A DNA stretch of 64,000 nucleotides, from NCBI GenBank assembly GCA_001600635.1, contig BCKL01000006.1, forward strand, positions 558,001-622,000. The letters run 5' to 3'. The translations under genes were made by a program, and so were the position numbers. The notes below the pieces were generated by a model. That model did no database searches. It worked only from the letters and a program-made list of their open reading frames with translations, and was not told where the DNA came from. The DNA comes from Leucosporidium creatinivorum (Eukaryota; Basidiomycota; Microbotryomycetes; Leucosporidiales; Leucosporidiaceae). This document shows positions 23,246-34,740 of this stretch, piece by piece. The number at the start of each line of letters is the position of its first letter. The first letter of the stretch is position 1.

Positions 23246-24395
23246 CTACACATCAGCGAGGACGATCCCTGGTCCCTGAGTCGAGGAGAGGAGAACACGA
23301 GTGATGGCCGCTGTAAGTGAAGGCGAGTTAGCTACGGCGGGGGGGAGAGAGCTCGGCGAACGGTCGAACTCACGTCGCTTTGTCCGTGCGGGAGTGCCGT
23401 TGACAACACCAGATCCACCGAGAGCGATATCCGAGACAGATGCAAGAAGGGTGTGGACGTTGTCCTGCAGAGCATCGCCGGTGAAGTGCAGCTGTGAGGA
23501 GGACGGAAGGTCAGCTTTCGGCGCAGGGGGGAAGCTTGAGTAAGGGTGAAACGAACCCTTCCGATAGCTGTAGGGGTAGGGAGCATGATCAGCTACATCG
23601 TCCGAAATCGTTCGTATCTTCCAGCACTCACCAGCACGAACGACACCCTTGGAATCTCCCTTCCAGTCTAATCCACCCCTCGCCTCCTTGACGGCCTGGG
23701 CGATATCGGTCGCTACGGTGCCACGCTTGACACTGGGCATCAGTCCCTTGGGTCCGAGGGTCCTGGCGAGGGTAGGATTCCTGTTGAACAGGCTGAGGAG
23801 GTCGGGGGTAGTGATGAGCTTGTCGGGGCTGAGCTCTCCCGAGAGGATCTGCTCAACGAGCTCCTCTCCGCCGACGACGTCGGCTCCGGCAGCACGAGCC
23901 TGTACGGCGGCGGGACCTTGGGCGAAGACGACGAGGAGGGTGGATTTGGTGTTTGAGGCGCAGGAGTGAGGCAGGAAGACGCGACCGCGGAGGGCGTTGA
24001 GTTGGATGGAGGAAGAAGGCTTGGTGGTGATGTTGATCTCATAGGCAGCGTTAGGAGTAGCGATTGACCAGGCCTGTACAAGATCGCCCAGCAAAGGGTT
24101 AGCTGAGCGCCGAGGAGCGGTCGGAAGGAGAAGGGAGGAAGGTCAGAGAGTTATAGCTCACCTGGAGGACCTTTGCAGCTTCTTCCAGCGGGAGAGTATC
24201 CGCCTCTTTAGTCTTGGCGTGCTTTCCTGCACCCCTTGCTGCTCGTTGCTGACGGGCGATGGTAGTCTTGTTGAGAGGCGAGAGTTTTGAAGTGGAAGCT
24301 TGAGCAGAGGAAGCGAAGGAGCGAATGTGTTGAGGTGCAGCAGTAGTAGCTTGTGCAGCGAGTGCTCGTAGTGATTGAAGCGACCGAACAGACAT
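23246..24395 (-). CDS. MRPL1: mitochondrial large-subunit ribosomal protein uL1m
   Basis: Five exons on the minus strand (24395-24162, 24073-23632, 23567-23557, 23491-23374, 23310-23246) give 289 aa. The N-terminal 45 residues look like a mitochondrial presequence. The body follows ribosomal protein L1: LLVVFAQGPAAVQARAAGAD, then TPDLLSLFNRNPTLARTLGP, KGLMPSVKRGTV and AIGRLHFTGDALQDN near the C-terminus. Exon 3 is only 11 nt and supplies AIG, needed to join VVRAG to RLHF; without it the frame is lost. uL1m lies in the stalk next to the tRNA exit site. The gene is divergent from PSO2 with only 110 nt between the start codons, so they may share a promoter. Confidence 0.9.
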
Positions 24396-24505
24396 GATCG
24401 ACGAGTTGTAGCGAGGTAGGCGTAAGAAGGAGAGCCTCTCTCGCTTCGACCTCTCGCTCGCTCCAAGAACTCGGACTCACTCCTTACAGCGCTGTACCGC
24501 TTCAG

Positions 24506-27500
24506 ATGGCTTCAACTAGCAGCAAAAGCAAGCGGAAACCTCCCTCCCTCGACACCTTCTTCTCCCCTCCTCGCACTACTACTACGGCTTCCCCCGCTCG
24601 CTCGACCACCGCCTCTCGCAAGAGCACCTCTTCGACCAAATCCACCGCTACCAAGAAGCCCAAGAAGGTCGTCAATCGCAAGAAGGTGGAATTGATACAT
24701 GTCGACACGGACGATAGCGACATTGAGATCCTCGAACCAAAACCAAAGCTGCCCCGCCTCGACGCGTCGACGTCAGGACAAGTGGCGACTCCTGCGACTG
24801 GACAGGACATCAAGTACAAAGGGAAGCAGAAGCAGGTGGAGCAGGATCAGGGAATGGTCTCCGGCGTCGTCGAGCAGCAGACGCCTGCCGAGCCGAATTC
24901 AGAAGGCGATCTCGACGCTGCGATGGACGACGGAGTCGGAGCATCGGCGACGACGAGCAAGGTGCAGGCCGAGAGAGCGGGAGCCAGCGGAGCCGTAAAG
25001 GTCGATACGCCGCTGGCCGAGTCGTCAAAGAGCGAGCCAGGCGAGGACAGTCAATGGGGAGACGATGAGGCCGTCGTGCTGGACGATGGACCTTCGGAGG
25101 GAGCAGAAGGAGAGCAGAACCCGCTCTTTCGCGCCGAGACGCCGGAAGAAGAAGCTTTGCTGGAGGATGAGTGGGGTGAGGAGCCGCCGATGGAGGTTGC
25201 AAGCGAGGATGATGGGGAGTTTGAGGTGCCGCCGGTCGGCGAGGACGACGAGAGCGACGATGTGGTAGTACAGGGCAGCTCGAAGGACCTGGAGCCGTCT
25301 ACCAAAGACGATGCAATGTGTCCTGTGTGCTCGCTAGTGCTCTCCTCTCTCCCCGAATCGGTTAGTTGACTTCGCCTCATCGCCGAGCCGCCGAGCTCAC
25401 ATCTATCCTCGCTCGCAGAAACGTCAAGCCCACGTCAACATCTGCCTCGACGGTCCCAAGTCCAACGCAGGCGGCTTCTTCGCTCCCATATCCTCCCTCT
25501 TCCGCTCTCGCACACCCGCCGTCGATTCGGCGCCCGTCGCCTCTTCCTCCTCGAAGTCCAAGGTCTCCGCCGACAAGAAGCCGGCTCTCCCCTCCAAGCC
25601 CTTTACCAGCGACAAAGCACCTCGTCGACCACTCTCCTACCTCCCTACCTTTGGCATGCCCGCCGGCGGTCCCTCCATACCGAACGCCTTCACGGCGCTC
25701 ATGACGGGCCATGTCGAGAATAAGCAGTGGAAAGAGGCCGAGGAAGCGGACAAGAGGAAAGGAAGGGTAGCGAAGGGAGAGACGAAGGCTGTGCCGTTCT
25801 ACAAGTGGATCGAGGGAATGGAGGTGACGGTGAGTCGGAGCGGTTCGAGGGGAGGGGTTTCGCTGACGACCAAACTCGAACAGGTCGACGCCTTCCGCTA
25901 CAACAAGATTGAAGGCTGCAAAGGCTACTTTCTCTCGCATGCTCACTGTGAGTCTGCACCTCGGTCTCTCGCCTACCGACGCTGACCCGCTCGCCCCACT
26001 CAGCCGACCACTGTTCGTCCGAGCTCGACGTTCTTCCGCGCTTCTTCGCTAACCCTCCCATCGCAGACCAAAACCTTAGCAGCAGCTGGAGCTATGGCCC
26101 CATCTACTGCTCGCTCACGTACGTTCTCTCTTTCGACGACGACGAGGGCGAGGACGGCGAGCTGACCTCCCCCTCTCGCTCGCAGGACGGCCAACCTCAT
26201 CAAGCTGAAGCTCAACGTCAAGGACGAGTACCTCAAGGTCCTACCGATGAACAAGACGGTCAAGGTCGAAGGCATCGACGTCACCCTCATTGACGCCAAC
26301 CAGTTCGTCGTCCTCCTTCGGCGATGTCGAGCGCTCGCTGACGATGCTACAACACAGCTGCCCCGGCTCGGTCCTGTTCCTCTTCGAAGGTCCTCATACC
26401 GACCCCAAGAGCGCCTACAGCAAGAACCCCAAGCGCATCTTCCGTTACCTGCACTGCGGTGGTCAGTCTTGCTCCTCCTCACGCTCCCCTCCCTCACTCC
26501 CTCCCTCACTAATCCTCCTCCTCCCGCTCGCGCAGACTTCCGCGCCTCTCCCGACCACCTTACCCACCCAGCGATGGCAGGCAAACGTATGGACGCCGTG
26601 TACCTCGACACGACCTACCTCGACGCCAAGTACTGCTTCCCCGCGCAGGAGCTCGTCGTCTCGGCGTGCGCTCAGCTCGTGAGGGAGCGGGTGTTGGATG
26701 GGGACGAGGAGGCGTTGGGGAGGACAGGAGGGGAGGAGCAAGTGAGGCAGGTGGGGATGATGAAGGGGTGGTTGAAGGAGGGGAAGGCGAAGAAGGAGGA
26801 GGAGGACGCCGAGGCGGAGAGGCTGCTGTTGGAGATGGAGACCGGAGAGGAGGGCGAGGGCGTCGCGGGAGCTGTTAAGAACGAGGAGGAGAAGCCAGTC
26901 GTCAAGTCGAGGAAGAGGGAGAAGCTGCTCGTCTTGGTCGGGACTTACTCGATTGGCAAGGAGAGGTGAGTTGGGCTTGCCTTATAGCTCCGTGCCGGGC
27001 TTCGCTGACTCTCTGTACTCTCACACAGGATCGTCAAGGGTGTGCTACCTATTCTTGTGTCTCTACATGGCTTTCCGCTGACCTCTCGTCGTTCAACAGG
27101 CATCGCCCGAGCGCTTGAGACCAAGATCTACTGCGACGACAAGAAGCTCGCCATCCTCAAGGCGCAAGACGACCCCGAACTCCACTCGCTCATCACTCGC
27201 AACCCCCTCGAAGCCCAAGTGCACGTCTGCTGGCTGCAAGAGATCAAGCACGACGCTCTCGCCGACTACCTCGGCAAGTACAGCGCAGGGAGGATGGAAG
27301 GAGGGTTCACCAAGTGCATCGGATTGAGGCCGACTGGTGAGTGGAGCGGTGACGAAGGCGAAGGCGAGAGCTGGCTTGCTGACCTGCCTTCGCCGAGCAG
27401 GATGGACCTATCGCGGCGAGGGCAAGTCGTTCGAGAAAACTCCCTCCATCGCCAAGATCATCGAACGCGAAAAGACAAGGAAGTTTTCACCAGCTGGAAT

Positions 27501-27956
27501 GTGTGAGTGCCGGCTGTAGCGATCCCCTCGTCCGGAGCTGATGCTGATCATGTTCAATCTCGCAGACCCTCAACGCGATTCGACCTCGACCTGCCTCGCC
27601 TACGGCGTGCCCTACTCGGAGCATTCGTCCTTTTACGAGCGAGTCTCACTCTCGCTATTGTCGTGATCTCCACGAGTCGTCCACGAGTCGAAGCTGACCC
27701 GCCGCTCGCTCGCAGACTCACCTGCTTCGCCCTCTCGCTCGACTACGGCAAGATCATCCCCACCGTCAACGTGCATACGGCTGCTTCGAGGGACAAGATG
27801 AAAGAGTGGATGTCGAGGTGAGCTATGTTCTCTCTCCCCTTCGTTGAAGTCGAGCTAATTCCTCTCGGCGTTCACAGGTGGATGCAGGAGAAGAAGCGCC
27901 GAACCGCGGCAAAGGTCCCCTTGATGGTCCCTCATCGCTCGTCTACCTACTGGTAG
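24506..27956 (+). CDS. PSO2: DNA interstrand crosslink repair nuclease PSO2/SNM1
   Basis: Fourteen exons give 881 aa: 24506-25360, 25419-25829, 25884-25947, 26004-26012, 26067-26118, 26186-26302, 26358-26461, 26536-26965, 27029-27039, 27100-27336, 27401-27502, 27566-27638, 27716-27817 and 27878-27956. The N-terminus is basic, with a PIP-box-like PPSLDTFF lacking the usual Gln. A UBZ4-type zinc finger has Cys272, Cys275, His290 and Cys294. The metallo-beta-lactamase/beta-CASP nuclease begins at FLSHAHSDHY (His441-His446), followed by DANHCPGSVLF, LDTTYLDAKYCFP, VGTYSIGKERI and YGVPYSEHSSFYELTCF. All family motifs are present, so it should be active as a 5' exonuclease in crosslink repair. Two microexons (9 and 11 nt) and one GC-AG intron lie within the catalytic part. 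Confidence 0.92.
26004..26012 (+). other. PSO2: 9-nt microexon in PSO2 catalytic motif
   Basis: The exon reads CCGACCACT. Joined to CAC-T before it and AC-CAA after it, it yields HAH-SDH-YQN, the metal-binding HxHxDH motif of the metallo-beta-lactamase fold. It is flanked by a GTGAGT...CAG intron and a 54-nt GTTCGT...CAG intron with a GCTAAC branch. Skipping it would delete Asp and His of the active site while keeping the reading frame. Confidence 0.85.
27639..27715 (+). other. PSO2: GC-AG intron in PSO2
   Basis: Intron of 77 nt with donor GCGAGT, branch AGCTGACC and acceptor CGCAG. Using it gives SSFYE-LTCFAL, the conserved family sequence. The only GT nearby (GTCTCA, four bases further on) leads to the wrong frame. 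Confidence 0.85.
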
Positions 27957-28297
27957 TGTATCTGTGCTCCCCGCCTCCCTCCCTCTTGTTGCTACATACC
28001 CTCGCAGATGATATATGACACGCCTTGCAGAGTCCGAGACGAGTGAGCTTTCGGCAAAGAGTTCAAGATTCGCTTGCCTCCTCAAGTACAATCGCTTCGT
28101 ATCCTATCGCCTCCGCTGCAGCTCTCCAGCTCGCTTATGCAAGCTATCGGCAAAGTAGGGAGATGGACGGGGCTCCAGGCACATCTTGACTCAGCTCCCA
28201 GGTGGAGCTTCATCTCGACCTGTCCATCCAGTCCTTCCTCTCCTTCGTTCCATTCTTCACTTGCTTGCGCTCTCAGTTACAGACTCGCTAGTCGAAC
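27957..28297. promoter_or_regulatory. intergenic region
   Basis: These 341 nt lie between PSO2 and the reductase gene, both on the plus strand. I see only leader and trailer sequence. Confidence 0.4.
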
Positions 28298-29740
28298 ATG
28301 CAAGCTCTCATCGCCACCACCTCAGCCGAAGGTCGACCAGTTGCAGCTCTCTCGACCGTCACTCGCCCTCCGTACGTTCCCTCGTTCACCTCGGCTGTGT
28401 TGCTCTGCTGACCCTATCCATCGCCAGCCCCGGAGACGACGAGATCCTTATCAAGGTGGAAGCCATCGCCCTCAACCTCGTCGACTCTCGCTACGCCTAC
28501 TTTCCCATCAAGACAAGCGAGACTCGGGTCATCGGCAGCGACTTGTCGGGCACTGTGGTTGAGCTGGGTGAGTCTCATGTATACTGCCAGACTATGTGAT
28601 CGGAGCCTGACCCCAAGCACTTGCAGGAAAGAGCGTGACTGGCTTCCAGATTGGCGACCGAGTCGCCACCTTCCTTCACGGCGGTGCGCTGCCCTTCTCC
28701 TCGGTCGCAGACTCTCAAGCTGACAAGTGCCTTACAGCGTGTACGCCTAACGACCTTCCTGGCGCCTTCGCCGAGTACGCCGTCAGTCAGGCGGAGACGG
28801 CCTTTCACGTTCCCTCCGACGTCTCGCAAGAAATTGCCGCTGCTGTACCCCTCTGCGCTCTCACCGCGGCTCAAGTAGGTGCCAGATCACCTCAAAAGCT
28901 GTGCGCATCTGCTGATGCTCACTTCTCGACCACAGGCTCTCTGGGAACGTCTCGGATTGGCCGCTCCCTTCTCCTTTCCCAACTCGCCGACTCCGGTCAA
29001 GCCGACCTCCCCCTCCAAGCCTCTCACACTTCTCGTCTACGGCGCCTCTTCTACTCTGGGACAGTTTGTTGTTCAGCTCGCTCGCGCCTCGCCCGTCCCC
29101 GGCCTTCGGATCCTCGCGACCGCTTCGCCGAGGAATCACACTCTGGTTAAATCCCTCGGCGCCGACGAAGTGTTCGACTATCGCTCATCGGACTGGGTGG
29201 AAGCTGCTACTCGTGCATCTGGTGGATCGGTCGACCTCGCTTTAGACTGCATCAGCGAGGGAGCGACCGCCGTCAATTGCGCGAGGACGATGGGTGGCCG
29301 GGCTGGACGACTCGCGGTAGTAGAGAAGGGCTTCGACCGGGAGGGCATCCCCGAGAACGTCTCCATTCTTCCTGGATTGTGCTGGACTGGTCTGGGTCAG
29401 CGAGTCGAGTACACCCGTGCGTTCCTTCGTCGCTACTCGCCTTCGCCGAAGCTGACCTTTGCCGCTTGCAGACCGTGCTCCTCTCCCCGAGGATCCTACA
29501 TCTCGAGCCTTTACTCGAGCCTTCTACAACTACATCGCTCCACTCGGCTCCACTACCTTCCAACACATTCGACCTCCCACCATTCGCCGCATGCCCGGCG
29601 GCCTCGACCGAGTGATCCCAGACGGCTTCCAACTTCTTGGGGTGACTTTGATCGGGGAGCGGAAAGAGGAGCAGGAGCGGGGCGAGGAATACATGCGACC
29701 CATCTCAGCGGAGAAGCTTGTGTACGGGGTTGGTGTTTAA
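28298..29740 (+). CDS. medium-chain reductase, quinone/enoyl reductase-like
   Basis: Six exons (28298-28371, 28428-28567, 28627-28683, 28738-28874, 28936-29416, 29472-29740) give 385 aa. It is a member of the zinc-type alcohol dehydrogenase-like (MDR) family. The GroES-like half has EILIKVEAIALNLVD and RVIGSDLSGTVVELG, then GDRVATFLHG and GAFAEYAV. The cofactor half has VYGASSTLGQFVVQLARASP and the ADEVFDYR element. No catalytic-zinc Cys/His set is visible, so it resembles the zinc-free quinone or trans-enoyl reductases that use NADPH. Fungal relatives are sometimes trans-acting enoyl reductases of polyketide clusters, but no polyketide synthase is in this window. Exon 5 to 6 joins as VEYTHRAPLPED. 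Confidence 0.85.
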
Positions 29741-31688
29741 CGCCCGCCTGCAACTTCTCGGCTTTGTTCTGTCGAAGCAGCTGCTCGGTCAATCCTGCGA
29801 GCTCGAGAGATAACGAAGTGTCGGTGTGTTAGCTCTGAGAGAAGAAAGGACCCCGAGAGTCTTGCACTGGGCCAGTCAAGCTTCTCAGAAGATCATGCAA
29901 GCGAGATGTGCCCTCCTTCCCCTTCGGCGCACGCTGGACAGCTCGATTTGAGCCGGGAAGTCAGGCAGGGGGGTGTAGGTGTAGCTGAACATGTACTGAG
30001 TAGCCTGAAGCCTACTACACCACACCTGCACCCCATCGTCGAGTCGAGGACTAGCGAGGTCTGCCAAGTGCCGAGAGTCGAAAACGGCTCGATTCGCCTC
30101 TCTCATTTCTTTCTCTCGCACCACATCCTCCTGGAGTGAGGCGTTGTGTGCAGTACCCTCGCGTGGTGCTCTCGCTCTTGTGAGTGCAGGCCTCTGTAAA
30201 AGGCTCTGCCACTGGATCAAGGCCCGACTCTTCCTCGCGTGAAGAGGCCGTCGACCTCCAACCTCTGTCAGCGAAGGACCGCAGAAGCAGTGCTCCTCCC
30301 TCCGGGGGTCCTGGGAGTATCTAACTCACGATCCTGGGACGACCGCTCTAAGCCTCCCAACAGCTCTCGCAGCTTGCTCCTTTCGGGGAGCGAGCTCGAA
30401 CTGAGATTGAGCGCCCGAGGAGCTCGCTGCCCTTTGCTCCTCCCTAGCGATGGGAAGACAGCTATAGACTTCCCCCTCGACCCCGAGCCATCCTAGTGGT
30501 GGAGACCCTCAGGCTACTGCTCACGCTGTACGCCTTCGCAACGAGGAGCCGCGAGCAAGTGCTCCTCAAGGCGTCGACGGGAGGCGCGCTACAAGTCTTC
30601 CCACTGCAGCTTTCGAGTTGCTGGTGCATCTAAGGTGTCTGTTCAACGTCGGGTGTACTTTGCAGGCGAGTAGCATCGCTCTTTATCGACTGCTAGGGTA
30701 GGAGAGCAGCGTTGGGAGTTGCAGCGAGCGGGCGGAGCGGGGGCGGTGATTAAGGTGCAGCGCGGGGAGGCTCTGAGGTCGTGCGGCAAGGAAAAGCTGA
30801 TTGAGAGCCATTTAGTACGATCCCGGCTGCTGGGAGGACTACAGCTGACCACCTTCTCGCTATCAGTCCATCCTCGGCGTCGACTCGGTCGTCCTTAAGC
30901 TCGGCGCTCTTGCTATAAGGCGAGTTCTTTCTCTCCACCCGCCACCCCCTCTCAAGCACCCGCTACACTCGAGCTTTCAAGTACAGCCGACTGTTGGGAT
31001 GAGCTTTGAGAGCTATGAGGTTTGGGAAGGCGAGGGACGAGGTCTGCTTTCGCCGAGCATCTGAGCAAGCGCTCTACAGCGACGCGGAGGGGCTGATGAC
31101 TCCCGAGAGTCCCCGACCACGCCATCATAGCCTGTCGTTGCGTCGGGTCGCGCGTACGCTTGAGTCGAGGGAGAGCGAGGGATGGGAAGCGGCGGGCTCT
31201 TCCTATCGCCGAGAGCAGCGTGCTGATTGTTGGTTCTTTACCGCGGTGCCAAGCTGTGGGTCTAGGACAGAATGCATAGTAGACCTGAGGGTGAGATCAC
31301 AACAGGTAGGTGCGGTATAGGAAAGGAGGGTTGAATTGGATAGCAAACGAGGAGAATCTGCCAAAACCTCGGTCGTCCGGGAAGTGCTCGGAAGGAGCTC
31401 GAGACTGAGGGAGCTCGTCGGCGGTCTCGAGACAGTTGTTGGTTCTGTACGATGGGGGAGCGGAGAAGGGGGCTACTGGGCAGAACGAGGCTGGCAGAAA
31501 CCGAACGGACGCCGAGAAGTAAGCGCTGGTGATGAAATCGAGTCGAGCAGCACTCTGCTCGCGATGAGCTGCTGAAATAGACGAAAAGATGTATACCAAC
31601 TTTACGTAGCACGAAGAAAGCCCTATAAACCCTGCTCCACCTACAGCCTGCCGAGCCACTCAGCGCCGAAGCCACCTCCGAGATCGCC
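29741..31688. other. long gene-poor stretch (1.95 kb)
   Basis: This is the largest gap in the window. Both strands have only short frames of Arg/Ser/Leu-rich composition, such as 30239-30496 plus and 31675-31262 minus. None has a convincing set of splice sites or a recognisable motif. The right end is the 3'-UTR side of DUR3 and the left end the 3' flank of the reductase. No tRNA box-B pattern or repeat element was seen. It may carry a non-coding RNA or a poorly conserved gene, but I cannot support either. Confidence 0.5.
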
Positions 31689-34600
31689 CTACTCCGACTC
31701 AGCTACGGCTTTCGGGGTGCCCTTGCCCTTGAGGTCGGATTTCATAGCACTGAAGATGTCGCCGATGGCCTCACGAGACTCGTAGATGGGGTAGAGGACC
31801 ACAGCGAAGGCACCATCTGTCGGCGCAGGGGCAGGGTCAGTCAGGGAAGCGGCTGGAGAGCCCAGGGCGGCGCAGGGAGAGGCTTACAGAACACCCAGAC
31901 AAACGAGACAGCGATCCACACGTAGAACCCGGCCTTGGGATAGATGTGGCTTGAGAAAAAGAGGGGAAGGGGGATCTGAGAACGCCGAGTGAGCGCCGAG
32001 GGTTAGCTGGCGAGCCTCAGCAAAATAAATCTCGATGTGAAGCTCACGAGAAGAATGAGGACGACAACGAGTATCAGAGAGATGTAGACGGCGAGCCGGA
32101 ACGCAGCGCGAAGCTTGACCGGATCTTTGTTCTCATCGTCTAAGGATTTGCCGGAGTCAGCTGACATCCTGGTCAAGGGTACATGGTACGTACAAACTGG
32201 CTCCTCGTTGATTGATGCGCGAGCCGACATGAGTTGACCGTCAGTGGGTGCCTCGGCCGTCTTCTCGTCCTTAGAGTCCGAGTCGGCGACGGCCTTCGAG
32301 TCCGGCTCCTCCTCCTTTGAGTGTTCCTCGTGCTCGTGGAGGGCGCGAGTAATGTCAAAGTTGAAGTTCTCGGGCCAGATGAGGGAGGTAGTGACCGAGA
32401 TGATGCCGCTGAGGAGAGAGAGGTCAGCGAGAACTCGGGCAAGAGGAGCGAGCGAGAACTCACGACATGCCGAGAGATGCAAGATTACCGGCCAGCATAG
32501 GGTAGTCTTGGAAGGTGGTTTCAATGTTGACGGCGCCGTCGTTGAGCGTCGAGGCGGTGACGAGCCAGGCGATGACACCGGCGGCGAGACCGACCCAGCT
32601 GTGCGCCGAGGCGGGTCAGCTTCGACCAAGGAGGTGGCTGGAAAAAGGAGAGAGTCACTCACGCGCCACAGATGCATCCCCACTTGTTGGCCTTGGACGA
32701 CATGATGGCGAGAGCAATTGGACAGACAGCCCCGCCAAGAACGACTCCCATGAACTCGTCTACCGGGGAGGAGGTCAGCGAGCGCTCGGTGACTCACATA
32801 GACCTCTGTACGCACATAGCCAGCCCATAGAGATTCCAATCTCAAAGAAGATGACGCCGAGAATGCCGCTGAACAACCCCCAAACGACGATGGCGATGTG
32901 GTCCACCGCCAGGATTTGCTTCTCCGTGGCGCGAGGGTTGATGTAGGGTACGTAGATGTCGTCTGTAGGTCGATTCGGGTTAGTAGGTGCTACTGGGCTT
33001 TGACTTCCGCCTTTAAACGTTCTCTCCGCCGACGCCGAACAAGCTGAACTCACAGGTGAAGAGGGAAGAGACGGCGACCAGCTCAGCCGAGAGAGCACTC
33101 GTAACGGCAAGAAAGAGGAGAACCAACATAAGCGCAGCTCCGCCCTTGCCGAGAAGGGCGGCAGCGGCTGATGGAGCTGGTAGTCCTGCGCCGATAGCGG
33201 CGGCTGAGAGGGGTGCAGGATAAGTGGGGAAGGAAGGCTGTGTTTGGAGAACAACGGCAGCGAGACCCATGGTCGTAGCGAATCCCAATGGTATGCTGAG
33301 CCACGCGGATCCGCCGAGGCAGAATGCCTTCACGCAAGAGACCGGCTGCGAAGCAATAGCTCGTTGCCAGTACGCTACGAGAGTGAGCGCCGAAAGTCAG
33401 TGTTGACTTCCACCGTACCATGAGCTTGTAGGCTCACCTTGGTCGTTGACTGTGACGAAGGAGCGAGCGAAAGCCGAGGTCAGCTTCGGCGCCTAATGAC
33501 GGGCGAGAGGTCATTCTTACAGACTGTAGCAAAGTTCCCAACAATGTTGATGACACCGAAGATGAGACCAGACTTGGAACGCATGGTAAGATATGAGCCG
33601 CCGGCGTTCCCAGGAATGGGGTTGCGCTCGGCGGCGGCGACGAGCTGATCGTACATGGCGCCGGGTGAACCAATCATGGGCGATGTCGAATACACGCAGA
33701 ACATGAAGGTGAGGATGATCGCGAAGAGGAACGTCGTGTCTATGGAGAGGTGGCGGTGGTTAGCGCGACTAGCGCCAACGCCGAGCGCCGAGCCCCAAGC
33801 AAGACTCACGAATGTAGTCGGCAAGCAGAGAGGCGCGCATGCCACCAACAAGAACGTAGACGACGACTCCAACAGGGATGAGCATGCAAGCAGCCGGCGT
33901 GGACATGCCTGGGGAAGCGAAAGCCGAAGTCAGCGCCGTCGTCTTCTTCAATTGCTCGGCGCAACCGGCAGACGATGTACCGACTCACCAGTCAGATCGG
34001 TAACGGTAGCACTGCCTCCCGTCATGAGCATCGACGTGACGATGATGTTGGTAGCGAGACCGAAGAAGAGGAAGGTGCCGTGCGCCGCCTGTCCCCAGCG
34101 GCAGCGGATGACCTCGGTGAAGGTATGGGCGTTAGGGGCGTTGAGCTTGAGTTTGGCGGCGTTTTGAGCGAAGAGGAGGATCTGGATGGTCGCTCCCGCG
34201 GCGTCTGTCGGTCGAAAGGTCAGTGGTCGGCTGCGACGACGTTTGCTCGATAAAGGCCTACACCACCAGGGCCCAGAAATGCCAAACTTGTAAGCTACAG
34301 CTGAGCTCTGAAGGAGCGTAGCTACAAGAAGGGGAGTGAAGGAGCGCCGAGGGTCAGCTTCGAATCGCCGAGAGCGTAAGCTCTGCCTCAAGCTCACCTG
34401 CCCATGTCCATGCGGAAACAATTCCCGACGCGATGAGTCCAGGCTTGACTGAGTGAGATGCGGAGGTGTACTCGCTCGCCGACGAGGTCTTGTGGCTCGA
34501 GTAGCGGTTCTGAATGGCGGTGAGGCCGACCTGAGGAGAGGTGAGGGTTAGTAGAGCACTCGTGAGCAGACACGGGATACGAGAAAATGTTTACTCACCA

Positions 34601-34740
34601 TGAGTACCGAGAAGAAGAGTCCGATACCCAGCACCTGCACGAGAAGACGAGACGATGAGCAATCGCCGAAGCAAAAGAGGCGAGCTGTAGCATACTACTG
34701 CATAGCCGACTCCTTGCGAAAGGATAGCAGTACTAGGCAT
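31689..34740 (-). CDS. DUR3: urea/H+ or polyamine symporter of the DUR3 family
   Basis: Sixteen exons on the minus strand give about 690 aa; I traced 15 introns and all joins keep phase. It is a sodium:solute symporter family protein with about 15 transmembrane helices. Recognisable DUR3 segments are QGVGYAVVLGIGLFFSVLMV near the N-terminus, SASHSVKPGLIASGIVSAWT, GGMRASLLADYIHTTF, NFATVFNDQAYWQRAI and YDIYVPYINPRATEKQILAV. A cytosolic acidic loop (HEEHSKEEEPDSKAVADSDS) precedes the last helices. In yeast the DUR3 transporter takes up urea and polyamines at the plasma membrane under nitrogen control. The start lies at MPSTAILSQGVGY, and the first intron (GTATGC donor) follows 15 codons later. 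Confidence 0.92.
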
